Assembly (NCBI RefSeq): GCF_900141835.1
Contig: NZ_FQZD01000017.1
Span: forward strand, 1-64,000
Source: Propionispora hippei DSM 15287
GTDB lineage: Bacteria; Bacillota; Negativicutes; Propionisporales; Propionisporaceae
Reading direction: 5' to 3'
DNA length: 64,000 nt
The position numbers and the translations under genes are program-made. Below the pieces are notes generated by a model. It ran no database searches. It saw only the letters and a list, made by a program, of their open reading frames with translations, and was not told the DNA's origin. This document shows, piece by piece, positions 51,370-59,963 of the stretch. Position 1 is the first letter of the stretch. Every line of letters starts with the position of its first letter.

Positions 51370-52920
51370 ATGTCAGGAAAGGCTCCTGACCTGTTTGCCG
51401 CCGTGCATATCGGGTCAGAACAAATCAGTTTACAAATTGTGGAATATAAAAGCCTGCAGGATATTAAAGTAATTGAGAGGGCCAATTATCAAATGGTCCT
51501 GGGAGAGGAGACCTTCAAGACCGGACAGATCAGTTTCAGCGCGGTCAGTGAACTGTGCGAGCTGCTTAAGGGCTACCGGCGCTTGCTGGCAGAATACGGT
51601 GTTACGGAATATCGGCTGGTGGCTACGACAGCCATCAGAGAAGCTGATAACCAACAATATATTATTGACCAGATCCGGGTAAAAACGGGCTTTCGCGTGG
51701 AAGTAGCCGGGATGACCCAGGAAATTTTCTATAAGTATGTGGCACTTTATCGCCGGATGCAGGAGGCTCAATTAGCCAACCGGACAGACGCGGTACTGTT
51801 TGTGGATATTTCGTCAGGCGGTTTAGGCATTACCTTATATAAACAGGGCGCTTTAATTTATCAGCAGAATCTTCATATTGGCATTTTGCGTATTAAGGAA
51901 AGCTTTGAAAAGCATCAACGGGAATCGCTGCATTTTCATAAAGCCCTGGAGGAATTTATTTATAGCGTCATTGCGCCGGTTCAGGAAGAGCTGGGCAGAC
52001 ATCAAATTAAGTATTTGGTGCTGTCCGGCCTGGAGACCAATCTATTACTGAGCATTTTGGGGCGGGAACCGCAGGAAGCAGTTTCTTATATCAGTTTACA
52101 TGATTTTTACCAATTATATAAGCAGGTTGTTAACTTAAATTTATCGCAAATCATTGATATCTTCAATCTGGCTGAAAATAAGGCCGATATGGTGCTCCCT
52201 ACTATTATACTATACCGGCAGATTATGGCACTAACCGATGTGGAACAAATTGTTATTGCCAACGACCAGTTTATTGATGGAATTACTACCTTGTATATTG
52301 CGGAAAATACAAAAGACGCCTGGTTACAGGATATTGAGGCGCAACTGGTCAGCTTGGCACGGAGTTTTGCCCGCCGGTATCGCTACAACGAAGCGCATGC
52401 GGAAAAGGTGGAAGAGATCGCGCTGATTATTTATGACCGGATTGTAAAGCTCCATGGCATGGGGAAACGGGAGCGGCTGCTGTTAAAAGTGGCGGCTATT
52501 TTGCACGATATCGGTAAATTTATCAATTTGCGCCGCCATTATCTTTACTCCTACCGGTTGATTCTGTCTTCGGATATATTGGGCTTTAGCGAGGAAGAAA
52601 AGATTATTATGGCCAGTGTGGCCTATTATCACTCCAAGGGAACGCCGTCGGATTTTGAAAGCGGCTTTAACAGCCTGACCAAAGAGCAAAAGGTGACAGT
52701 AGCGAAGCTGGCGGCTATTTTGCGGCTTGCTAACTCACTGGATTGTACACACCGGCAGAAAATAGTGAAATGTACGGCTTCCTTTAACGAAGAGATGCTG
52801 TTTGTCGCCGTAGAGGCAAGAGAGGACATTTCGCTGGAAGAGTGGACTTTTGAAGATAAAGCGAGATTTTTTGAAAATGTCTTTGGCATCCGGGCAATTT
52901 TAAAGAGACAGGCAGGTTGA
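51370..52920 (+). CDS. Degenerate Ppx/GppA-like protein with HD domain
   Basis: A 516-residue paralogue of the divergent Ppx/GppA. The N-terminal ASKHA half has lost the standard loops: AVHIGSEQISLQI stands where DLGSNS is expected and DISSGGLGITLY where D-x-GGGST is expected. The C-terminal HD half is intact (AAILHDIGKFINLRRHYLYS, ASVAYYHSKG). It may therefore be a phosphodiesterase or a regulator of polyphosphate rather than an exopolyphosphatase. It is coupled to ppk by an overlapping stop/start region. TATGGAGG precedes the ATG. Confidence 0.8.
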   Translation: MSGKAPDLFAAVHIGSEQISLQIVEYKSLQDIKVIERANYQMVLGEETFKTGQISFSAVSELCELLKGYRRLLAEYGVTEYRLVATTAIREADNQQYIIDQIRVKTGFRVEVAGMTQEIFYKYVALYRRMQEAQLANRTDAVLFVDISSGGLGITLYKQGALIYQQNLHIGILRIKESFEKHQRESLHFHKALEEFIYSVIAPVQEELGRHQIKYLVLSGLETNLLLSILGREPQEAVSYISLHDFYQLYKQVVNLNLSQIIDIFNLAENKADMVLPTIILYRQIMALTDVEQIVIANDQFIDGITTLYIAENTKDAWLQDIEAQLVSLARSFARRYRYNEAHAEKVEEIALIIYDRIVKLHGMGKRERLLLKVAAILHDIGKFINLRRHYLYSYRLILSSDILGFSEEEKIIMASVAYYHSKGTPSDFESGFNSLTKEQKVTVAKLAAILRLANSLDCTHRQKIVKCTASFNEEMLFVAVEAREDISLEEWTFEDKARFFENVFGIRAILKRQAG

Positions 52921-52925
52921 TAACG

Positions 52926-55019
52926 GTGCTTACTAAACATGAAAACTTTATTAACCGGGAATTGAGCTGGCTGAAGTTTAACTCCCGTGTATTGGGAGAA
53001 GCCAATGATAAACAAAAGCCACTATTGGAGCGGCTGCGCTTTTTAGCCATTACCAGTTCCAATCTGGATGAATTTTTTATGATCCGCCTGGCGGGACTCA
53101 AACACCAGTTGGAAAGCGGAATTAATAAGATGGATGCCGCCGGCCTTACCGTCAGGGAACAGATTGACTTAATCAGCGAGTCGGCTCATGATCTGGTGAG
53201 GGGCCAATACCGTTTTTTGAAGGGTACGTTAAAGGATATCGAAGAGCATCAGATATATTTCCGCGATATTGATGATTTTAACGGCAGGCAGAAAGAGTGG
53301 CTCGATGATTACTTTCACAACACGGTCTATCCGGTTATTACTCCCATGGCGGTTGATGCCAGCCATCCATTCCCGTTTTTGGCGAACCGGACGCTAAACC
53401 TGGCGGTTACCCTGGTAAGGGATGACGAGACCAGCATGGCGGTTATCCCCGTGCCCAGGGGACTGCCGCGCATTGTGGCGGTGCCGGGGACTGACGGTAA
53501 GCAGGAATTTGTTTTCCTAGAGCAGATTATGATGAATTATGCCCAGAACTTATTCTACGGTTATAAAATAAAAGACATTGCGGTGTTTCGGATCACACGC
53601 AATGCCGATTTGTCCATTGATGAAGATGACGTAAAGGATTTATTGATCGAGGTTGAAAAATCTCTGCGTCAGCGTAAGCGAGGACAGGCGGTACGCTTGG
53701 AGATTGCCAAACGGGCTAATCCGGTCCTGCGCAGCTTCCTGATCAACGCACTGAAAATTTCCGAGCCCGATGTGTATGAAATAAACGGACCGATCGATTT
53801 GACCTGCATGATGAAGTTTGTCGATTTGCCCGGCTGTGACGCGCTGCGTTATGCCCCGCTGGTGCCGCAGGTCCCGGCCGACTTGATTGATCAGCCTGAT
53901 TTATTTGCCGCCATCCGTAAAAAGGATATTTTGCTGCACCATCCGTTTGAAACCTTCCGGCCGGTAGTTGATTTTGTCCGGCAGGCGGCAGCGGACCCCA
54001 AAGTACTGGCTATCAAGCAGACCCTGTACCGGGTCAGCGGCAACTCGCCGATTGTATTGGCACTGGCCCAGGCGGCGGAAAATGGCAAGCAAGTGACCGT
54101 GCTGGTGGAGCTCAAAGCCCGTTTTGACGAGGAAAACAATATATTGTGGGCCAAGCGCCTGGAAGAAGCCGGCTGTCATGTTATTTACGGCCTGGTTGGT
54201 CTGAAAACACACGCCAAGATGATTTTGGTTGTTCGCCAGGAGGACAGCGGTATTAAACGGTATGTTCACATGGGAACAGGCAATTATAACGATACCACGG
54301 CGAAGGTATACACTGATATGGGGCTGTTTACTGCCAACGATCAGTTTGGCGCCGACGCCTCGGGCTTTTTTAATGTACTGTCCGGTTATTCCGACCCACC
54401 GGTATGGAATAAAATTGTGGTGGCGCCGCTGGGGCTGCGGGATAAGATTGAGGCACTGGTTGATCGCGAAATTAAATCCGCCAAGCAGGGGCATCCGGCG
54501 CGCATCATCGTCAAGATGAATGCCTTGCTGGATAAGGAAATTATTATAAAATTATACGAGGCTTCCCTTCATGGGGTGAAAATCGACCTGATTATCCGCG
54601 GCATCTGTGCGCTCAGGCCGGGGATGGAAAAGGTGAGTGAAAACATCACCGTACGCAGCATTGTCGGACGGTTTTTAGAGCACAGCCGTATTTTTTATTT
54701 CTACAATGACGGACTGGAACGGGTTTATCTGTCCAGTGCCGATTGGATGCCCCGCAACCTCAATGACCGGGTGGAATTGTTCTTCCCGGTTGACGATACG
54801 GCCCATGTGGAACGGATTAAAGAGATATTGGACCTAATGCTTAAGGATAACCGGAAAGCTTATGTCATGAAAACAGACGGAACCTATCGCAAGGTGGATA
54901 AGCGGGGCAAAGAAATTAATTGCCATGAAGTATTGATGGATGCTGCCCGCAAAGCTGCCAAAGTGGCGGAAATACCTTTAGAGCAGCGGTTAAAGCCGAT
55001 GTACCGGAAGGATTTGTAG
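52926..55019 (+). CDS. ppk: Polyphosphate kinase 1
   Basis: A 697-residue enzyme that polymerises the gamma-phosphate of ATP into polyphosphate. FINRELSWLKFNSRVL opens the N domain; DVLLHHPFETF-like DILLHHPFETFRPVVDF, IKQTLYRVSGNSPIV and the phospho-acceptor histidine in YVHMGTGNYND, plus a second histidine in RFLEHSRIFYF and YLSSADWMPRN, are all present. Start may be GTG 52926 (AGG 8-9 bases upstream) or TTG 52917 overlapping the previous stop. Its position after ppx2 implies coordinated synthesis and turnover of polyphosphate. Confidence 0.95.
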   Translation: MLTKHENFINRELSWLKFNSRVLGEANDKQKPLLERLRFLAITSSNLDEFFMIRLAGLKHQLESGINKMDAAGLTVREQIDLISESAHDLVRGQYRFLKGTLKDIEEHQIYFRDIDDFNGRQKEWLDDYFHNTVYPVITPMAVDASHPFPFLANRTLNLAVTLVRDDETSMAVIPVPRGLPRIVAVPGTDGKQEFVFLEQIMMNYAQNLFYGYKIKDIAVFRITRNADLSIDEDDVKDLLIEVEKSLRQRKRGQAVRLEIAKRANPVLRSFLINALKISEPDVYEINGPIDLTCMMKFVDLPGCDALRYAPLVPQVPADLIDQPDLFAAIRKKDILLHHPFETFRPVVDFVRQAAADPKVLAIKQTLYRVSGNSPIVLALAQAAENGKQVTVLVELKARFDEENNILWAKRLEEAGCHVIYGLVGLKTHAKMILVVRQEDSGIKRYVHMGTGNYNDTTAKVYTDMGLFTANDQFGADASGFFNVLSGYSDPPVWNKIVVAPLGLRDKIEALVDREIKSAKQGHPARIIVKMNALLDKEIIIKLYEASLHGVKIDLIIRGICALRPGMEKVSENITVRSIVGRFLEHSRIFYFYNDGLERVYLSSADWMPRNLNDRVELFFPVDDTAHVERIKEILDLMLKDNRKAYVMKTDGTYRKVDKRGKEINCHEVLMDAARKAAKVAEIPLEQRLKPMYRKDL

Positions 55020-55021
55020 GT

Positions 55022-55480
55022 TCAGCCTTGCAGTAATTTGAGCAGACTCATCAGCAAGGAAAGCAGCCCGGCAGCAATCAACGGGCCGACGGCGATGCCC
55101 TGAAAGAAGGCAACGCCGATCACTGTGCCCAATACGAGGGAGGTCACCGTTTCCGGCGAGGCCTTAACCAGCGTGATGCCCTGGCCGGCAGCCCAGGCTA
55201 CAAATATGCCGATAGCAATAGCAGACAGCCCTTGAAGATTGCCGAAGGAGGCGTACATGTCGCGCAAACTTATTTTTCCTGAAGCCAGCGGCGCGAGAAT
55301 GGCAATGGTTAACAGGGTGATTCCCCAGTTCAGACCTTTACTTTCCAGTAGCGGGAACCAGGCGGTCAGTCCCAGCAGTTTCAGGATAAGCAGGACGGCG
55401 GCAGCGAGGGCGACCGATTGATTTTGACCGATTACGGACAATGCCAGGATGAGAAGTAAGGGAATATTGTCCCAGGACAT
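55022..55480 (-). CDS. DUF441 (YeaL-like) membrane protein
   Basis: A 152-residue protein with four hydrophobic helices. SVIGQNQSVALAAAVLLILKL, GLNWGITLLTIAILAPLASGKI and SPETVTSLVLGTVIGVAFFQGIAVGPLIAAG match the UPF0756/DUF441 family, function unknown. ATG 55480, with AAAGGAAG upstream, gives the standard length; the frame runs on 24 codons further without a good start. Convergent with ppk, only 2 bases from its stop. Confidence 0.85.
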   Translation of the reverse strand: MSWDNIPLLLILALSVIGQNQSVALAAAVLLILKLLGLTAWFPLLESKGLNWGITLLTIAILAPLASGKISLRDMYASFGNLQGLSAIAIGIFVAWAAGQGITLVKASPETVTSLVLGTVIGVAFFQGIAVGPLIAAGLLSLLMSLLKLLQG

Positions 55481-55576
55481 ATGATCACTTCCTTTTGTGT
55501 AGCGTGAAATCAGAATTCCCGTGTGAACCACTGATTTATTCATACCGTGCATTTTGGCGATCTTTTCCGTCTGCCT

Positions 55577-55617
55577 GCGTCAAGTAAAACCTTGAAATAG
55601 TGACCGCTATTCCTGCG
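55577..55617. repeat. Core hairpin related to the MITE-like element
   Basis: GTAAA-CC...TTGAAATAGTGACCGCTATT...GGTTTAC: the same GAAATAG/CTATTCC core as at 26303 and 36217, but without recognisable terminal repeats. Confidence 0.5.
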
Positions 55618-55663
55618 GTTTACTTCCTTGTCAGCCGAAAGAATGTCTCACCAGTCTGGCAGG

Positions 55664-55797
55664 CTCATTAAATCAGCGGTTCCCTAGTGGTTCGCCAATT
55701 TCGAAAGTGCAAATTAATTTGCGGGAATTTTTTCGTAAGGCAGGGCGGAGGAGACGCACCTATCGAACATAGGTAAGTCGACGACAACGAGGCCTTG
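55664..55797 (+). repeat. Palindromic repeat element, copy E (long form)
   Basis: AGCGGTTCCCTAGTGGTTCGCC, AATTAATTTGCGGGAATTTT, TTTCGTAAGG, GGCGGAGGAGACGC, hairpin ACCTAT-CGAAC-ATAGGT, then GACGACAACG. It aligns over about 125 bp with copy H on the opposite strand at 46178-46305. Confidence 0.65.
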
Positions 55798-55921
55798 TGG
55801 AAAAAGAACAGTAAAGGAATTGTATTTTCAGAGTTGGTGGATCATTAGTATCATATTACAAGGCGGCGTTATCTGCAACGGGAAGCGCCTGTTTGCCGGC
55901 AGCCTTGTCCCCAATCGGTGC

Positions 55922-55950
55922 TTTACAAGACCAGAGAAGTTTGTTATAAT
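55922..55950 (+). promoter_or_regulatory. htpX promoter
   Basis: TTTACA (55922-55927), 17 bp, TATAAT (55945-55950), starting just upstream of the riboswitch. Confidence 0.75.
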
Positions 55951-55969
55951 GTAAGTAATTAAAAAAAGA

Positions 55970-56070
55970 AGTGAACCTTAGGGGAGTAGCTTGTAAGGAC
56001 AGCATCAACAACCGATGATTATCATCTGGTGTTGTTCGTTGGATAATACCCAATAAAGCAAGACCTTTGG
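55970..56070 (+). promoter_or_regulatory. Manganese riboswitch (yybP-ykoY family)
   Basis: The two invariant segments of the yybP-ykoY aptamer are present: GGGGAGTAGC at 55981-55990 and AAGCAAGACC at 56056-56065, separated by a variable stem region. The terminator that follows shares its left arm with the second segment, so manganese binding should free the antiterminated form and switch on the gene. Confidence 0.8.
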
Positions 56071-56102
56071 TATGATCATCGTCATACCAAAGGTCTATTT
56101 TT
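56061..56102 (+). terminator. Riboswitch-controlled terminator
   Basis: AGACCTTTGGTATGA / TCATACCAAAGGTCT, a perfect 15-bp stem with a 6-base loop followed by ATTTTT. Confidence 0.9.
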
Positions 56103-56132
56103 ATAGTAAAATAGAAAATGGAGGAAAATGAT

Positions 56133-56999
56133 ATGAACTCACTGAAAACGACAATCTTACTGGCGGCGCTAACCGGGTTATTACTCGCTATAGGCAATAT
56201 GTTTGGCGGTACGCACGGCATGCTTCTCATGTTCATTTTTTCAATCCTCATGAATTTTGGCAGCTATTGGTTCAGTGACACGATTGTTCTCAAAATGTAC
56301 AATGCCCGGGAGGTAGACGCACAAAACGCCCCTGATTTAATTCGTTTGGTGGCCAATTTGGCCAAAAAAGCGGCATTGCCAATGCCGAAGGTGTACATTA
56401 TTGATACCAATACACCCAATGCCTTTGCCACAGGCCGCAATCCGGAGCATGGCGCTGTAGCGGTGACCACAGGCATTATGCAGGCCCTTAACCGGGAGGA
56501 ACTGGAGGGCGTGGTAGCCCATGAGTTGTCTCACATCAAAAACCGTGATACTCTGATTAGCACTGTTGTTGCCACAATTGCCGGGGTCATTTCGATGATT
56601 GCTAATATGGCGCAATGGGCGGCGATCTTTGGTACTGGCCGCAGTGATGATGACGATAACGGAATCGGCGGTATTGTAGGGTTTGTTTTCTTGGTGGTAC
56701 TGGCTCCCCTGGCAGCGACTTTGATCCAACTGGGTGTATCCCGCACCCGGGAATATCAGGCTGATAAAACCGGCGGACTCATGTCCGGCAACCCCTTGGC
56801 CTTAGCCAGCGCCCTGCAGAAAATTGAATACTATGCCAAGCATGCGGCGATGCCTGCGGCGACGCCGTCTACTTCGCATCTTTTTATTATCAATCCGCTT
56901 AGTGGCGCAGGCTCCTGGATGACCAGTCTGTTTAGCACTCACCCGTCTACGGCGGAACGGGTTGCCAAGCTGCAGCAATTGGCCAGCCAGATGCGCTAA
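56133..56999 (+). CDS. htpX: Membrane zinc metalloprotease HtpX
   Basis: A 288-residue M48 protease. Two N-terminal membrane helices, the zinc motif [14 protein letters not shown] (HExxH), two central helices, and the third ligand in [40 protein letters not shown] is the family's substrate-cleft segment. HtpX degrades misfolded membrane proteins together with FtsH. ATG 56133 follows GGAGGAAA; the ATG at 56118 precedes the ribosome site and is unlikely. Expression should depend on the manganese riboswitch upstream. Confidence 0.92.
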   Translation: MNSLKTTILLAALTGLLLAIGNMFGGTHGMLLMFIFSILMNFGSYWFSDTIVLKMYNAREVDAQNAPDLIRLVANLAKKAALPMPKVYIIDTNTPNAFATGRNPEHGAVAVTTGIMQALNREELEGVVAHELSHIKNRDTLISTVVATIAGVISMIANMAQWAAIFGTGRSDDDDNGIGGIVGFVFLVVLAPLAATLIQLGVSRTREYQADKTGGLMSGNPLALASALQKIEYYAKHAAMPAATPSTSHLFIINPLSGAGSWMTSLFSTHPSTAERVAKLQQLASQMR

Positions 57000-57024
57000 C
57001 ATAGTATTTCCCTAGTTTTTCTGG

Positions 57025-57058
57025 AGATATTTCATTTTAAAATGAAATATCTCTTTTT
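57025..57058 (+). terminator. htpX terminator
   Basis: AGATATTTCATTTT / AAAATGAAATATCT perfect palindrome followed by CTTTTTTC. Confidence 0.85.
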
Positions 57059-57183
57059 TCTGGCTATTGCCGGAAAAGTAACGTTGCAGGACATATTATA
57101 TGGATATAAGAACGTCTTAGATAGGAAAAGTGTCCGGCAGCGAGAAATAATGATAAGAAGCCGTAGTAAAGCGAGGGTGTCGG

Positions 57184-58437
57184 ATGAAATCCATGAAACA
57201 TAAAGCTAACCTGATATTGGGAATTACCCTGTTAGTTTGCCTGGCAAGTTATCCATACCGGCATACCCTGGGCGGCGGTCTACTGTGCGCGGTAGCCAGT
57301 GCGGCGCTGGCAGGCGGGTTAGCCGACTGGTTTGCCGTGACGGCCTTGTTTAGAAAGCCGTTGGGCTTTCCCTGGCATACGGCGATGATCCCCCGAAAGC
57401 GGGAGCAAATGTTTCACGCTTTTTCTGTTATGGTGCAGGATGACCTGCTGACAGGCAGTAATATGGCCAGGACACTGTGTGGTTATGACACTACGGCGGT
57501 TATTCTGGAGTACTTATATAAGCAGGATGGCAAACGGCAGGTAGAAAAGCTGCTTCGTCTAGCACTCTTGGCGTTGGCTCAGCAGGGAAAAGCCCGCCAG
57601 ACCGCGCATTTGTTGAATCAGTTGGTGCAAAAGAATCTGGCGAACCTTTCCCTGTCGGAACCGCTTTTGCTGGGAGTTGCCTGGTTGCTGCGCCGAAAAT
57701 ATGATGCTGCCCTAGTGGTTTTTGTCCTGGAGGAAGTTAGCCGTCTCATCCGGCAGCCACAGTTTTTGTCGATGCTGTCACCCTTGTTGGCCCAGGTCCA
57801 GCAAAGCTATGAAAAAGAAAAAGTCCGGCGGAAGGTATTCGATCAGTTGTTCCAACTATCGGCGGATCAGGCTGGCCGAGCCATTCAACGAGCTTTGACC
57901 GCCCTGTTGGAGGCCATGAAGCAACCGGAGCACCCGGCGCGACGGCTGCTTCATAACTGGCTGCGTCAAAAGATGCGGCAAGTCCAAAGAGACCGGACTT
58001 TGCGCCGTCAATTGGATAACTGGCTTAAACAACGACTGGTTGAGAGGCGGCTGGGCGAGCAGCTATTTCCGGCGCTGCAGCGCCTCTTGCAGGCTGATAC
58101 GATAGACAGGCAGCGCCTGCTATGGGAACTGGGACGGTTGTCACGGTACCTGGAACAAATACTGGAAGAATTCGCCGGCAATGAGGCGGCCAGAGCGGCG
58201 GCAGATCAGGTGATAAAACAAAGACTATGCTGTTTTGTGGAACGGCGCGGAGCTGAGATTGGCCGCTTGATAAAAAACAGTCTGGAGCAATTCAGCAATG
58301 ATTGGCTAATAGGTTTCATTGAGGATAAAGTCGGCCATGATCTTCAGATGATCCGGATTAATGGTTCCCTGGTGGGCGGGCTGGCCGGCGGTGTCATTTT
58401 TTTGCTTGACCGGGCGGTTGATTTTTTTAGTGTTTAA
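57184..58437 (+). CDS. DUF445 family protein (first copy)
   Basis: A 417-residue YjiN/YheB-type protein. An N-terminal membrane region with SAALAGGLADWFAVTALFRKPLGFPWHTAMIPRKR (the DUF445 signature), a long helical, Arg/Gln-rich middle (about 100-380, probably coiled coil), and a C-terminal GHDLQMIRINGSLVGGLAGGVIF membrane hairpin. Function unknown. A second copy with the same ends follows immediately. Confidence 0.85.
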   Translation: MKSMKHKANLILGITLLVCLASYPYRHTLGGGLLCAVASAALAGGLADWFAVTALFRKPLGFPWHTAMIPRKREQMFHAFSVMVQDDLLTGSNMARTLCGYDTTAVILEYLYKQDGKRQVEKLLRLALLALAQQGKARQTAHLLNQLVQKNLANLSLSEPLLLGVAWLLRRKYDAALVVFVLEEVSRLIRQPQFLSMLSPLLAQVQQSYEKEKVRRKVFDQLFQLSADQAGRAIQRALTALLEAMKQPEHPARRLLHNWLRQKMRQVQRDRTLRRQLDNWLKQRLVERRLGEQLFPALQRLLQADTIDRQRLLWELGRLSRYLEQILEEFAGNEAARAAADQVIKQRLCCFVERRGAEIGRLIKNSLEQFSNDWLIGFIEDKVGHDLQMIRINGSLVGGLAGGVIFLLDRAVDFFSV

Positions 58438-58583
58438 TTCGGCGGGTTATGAAGAGAAAGGGGGGCGTCTCTAGCGTCAGTCGGCGAGGAAGCACTATGC
58501 CGCACCCCCGCCTTGCAGAAGAGAATCTATCCCGAGTCTTTTAGCTGAACTGTGAACGTGTCACTACACTAGGAGTGAGAATA

Positions 58584-59870
58584 TTGGCTATGTCGTATAG
58601 GTATAGGGCCAACTGGATATTGGGATTGCTTTTTGCTTTATTTTTGCTTGTCCGCGTCATAAAACAAGCTATGCCAGGTGTTTTTTTGCTGGATGTATGC
58701 CATGCCGGGCTGGAGGCTGCCTTGGCCGGCGGCATTGCCGATTGGTTTGCCGTGACGGCTTTGTTCAGAAAGCCGCTGGGCTTTTCCTGGCACACGGCTA
58801 TTTTAGTGCGTAACCGCCAGCGGATGATTGAGGCCATCGCCGATTTTGTCGAGCGCGACTTGCTCAGTGTTGCTGCTCTTAAGCAGCGGTTAGCCCAAAC
58901 TTCAGTTACGACGGTGTTGATCGCCTGGGTGGAGCGGGAGGGACAGACCCAGCCCATTCTGACCGATTGGTTGCTCCGGCATCGCCGTCTGCTCGTTGCC
59001 TGGCTGCATTCTTCTGTCATGACCCAATTGTTGGAGAATGTGATTAAACAGGCGGCAACTGACAGCCTGCAACTGGCGCCAACTGCCAAGCAGGCCGTAG
59101 GCTGGATGATTGAACAGGGCTATTACCGCCATTTCTTCGATTGGGTAGCTGCCGAATTATTGGGCTTGGTCCGTTCCGATAAAAGCAAGGACGCCATCTA
59201 CCAATATTTACAGGAGTTCAAGGCAAGCAAGGAGCGGTCATTATTGGGCAAGACTGTCATTTGGCTGGGGGAGCAAACCGACAGTATTAATCTGGAGGAG
59301 GCCGCCGCGGCGGTGCATGCCGAGCTGGTACTGGCCGTCGAGGAATTTGCCGGCGGCGAAACACCGCTGCGGACCTGGCTGGAAGAGCAGGTGATCAACC
59401 TGGCGGAAACATTCCAGCAGACAGCAGATTGGGATGAAGCCGTAGAGCACTGGAAAGTAGCTGTGCTGACCCAGCCTGAGGTTTACCAGACCGCCGTTAA
59501 ACTGATCCAGGCCCTGGTAGCCGACTCGCTTACGCCACGGTCGCCTGTGCATCGATGGCTGCTTTGGCAAAGCGGCCGTTTATGGCGGCAGTTTAAACAG
59601 GATGCCCCGTTAAGAAAAAGGCTGGACCGGGAAGCCCGCCGATTGGTAAGCCGCATGCTGGAAAGCCGGCATGAGCTGATTGGTTTGGTTATCAGGCAAG
59701 CGCTGGCTTCCTTTAGTGACGAACGATTAAGCCGGTTTGTCGAAAGTAAGGTGGGCAATGATCTGCAGTGGATACGGATTAACGGTTCGGTGGTTGGCGG
59801 CCTGGTGGGCATCGTACTTTTCTTATTTCTACATTTTCTTTATGAGCCGTTGCTGGCAGTGGTTCATTAA
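58584..59870 (+). CDS. DUF445 family protein (second copy)
   Basis: A 428-residue paralogue of the preceding gene: AALAGGIADWFAVTALFRKPLGFSWHTA at the N-terminus and VGNDLQWIRINGSVVGGLVGIVLF at the C-terminus are almost the same, whereas the helical middle has diverged strongly. Such tandem pairs suggest a hetero-oligomer. TTG 58584 has TAGGAG 8 bases upstream; GTG 58575 and ATG 58590 are alternatives. A hairpin-prone GC-rich gap (58440-58560) separates the two. Confidence 0.85.
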   Translation: MAMSYRYRANWILGLLFALFLLVRVIKQAMPGVFLLDVCHAGLEAALAGGIADWFAVTALFRKPLGFSWHTAILVRNRQRMIEAIADFVERDLLSVAALKQRLAQTSVTTVLIAWVEREGQTQPILTDWLLRHRRLLVAWLHSSVMTQLLENVIKQAATDSLQLAPTAKQAVGWMIEQGYYRHFFDWVAAELLGLVRSDKSKDAIYQYLQEFKASKERSLLGKTVIWLGEQTDSINLEEAAAAVHAELVLAVEEFAGGETPLRTWLEEQVINLAETFQQTADWDEAVEHWKVAVLTQPEVYQTAVKLIQALVADSLTPRSPVHRWLLWQSGRLWRQFKQDAPLRKRLDREARRLVSRMLESRHELIGLVIRQALASFSDERLSRFVESKVGNDLQWIRINGSVVGGLVGIVLFLFLHFLYEPLLAVVH

Positions 59871-59963
59871 AGCTTCCATAATATAAATATATTTATTTGA
59901 CAATTTTATTGCCTGTTACTATAGTAGTAGTAGCAATTGAAATGGGAGGATTCTAGCTGGATA

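Noticed and set aside
58440-58560. GC-rich hairpin between the DUF445 genes as another copy of the repeat family
   Set aside because: It lacks both diagnostic boxes; at most a weak structure of its own.
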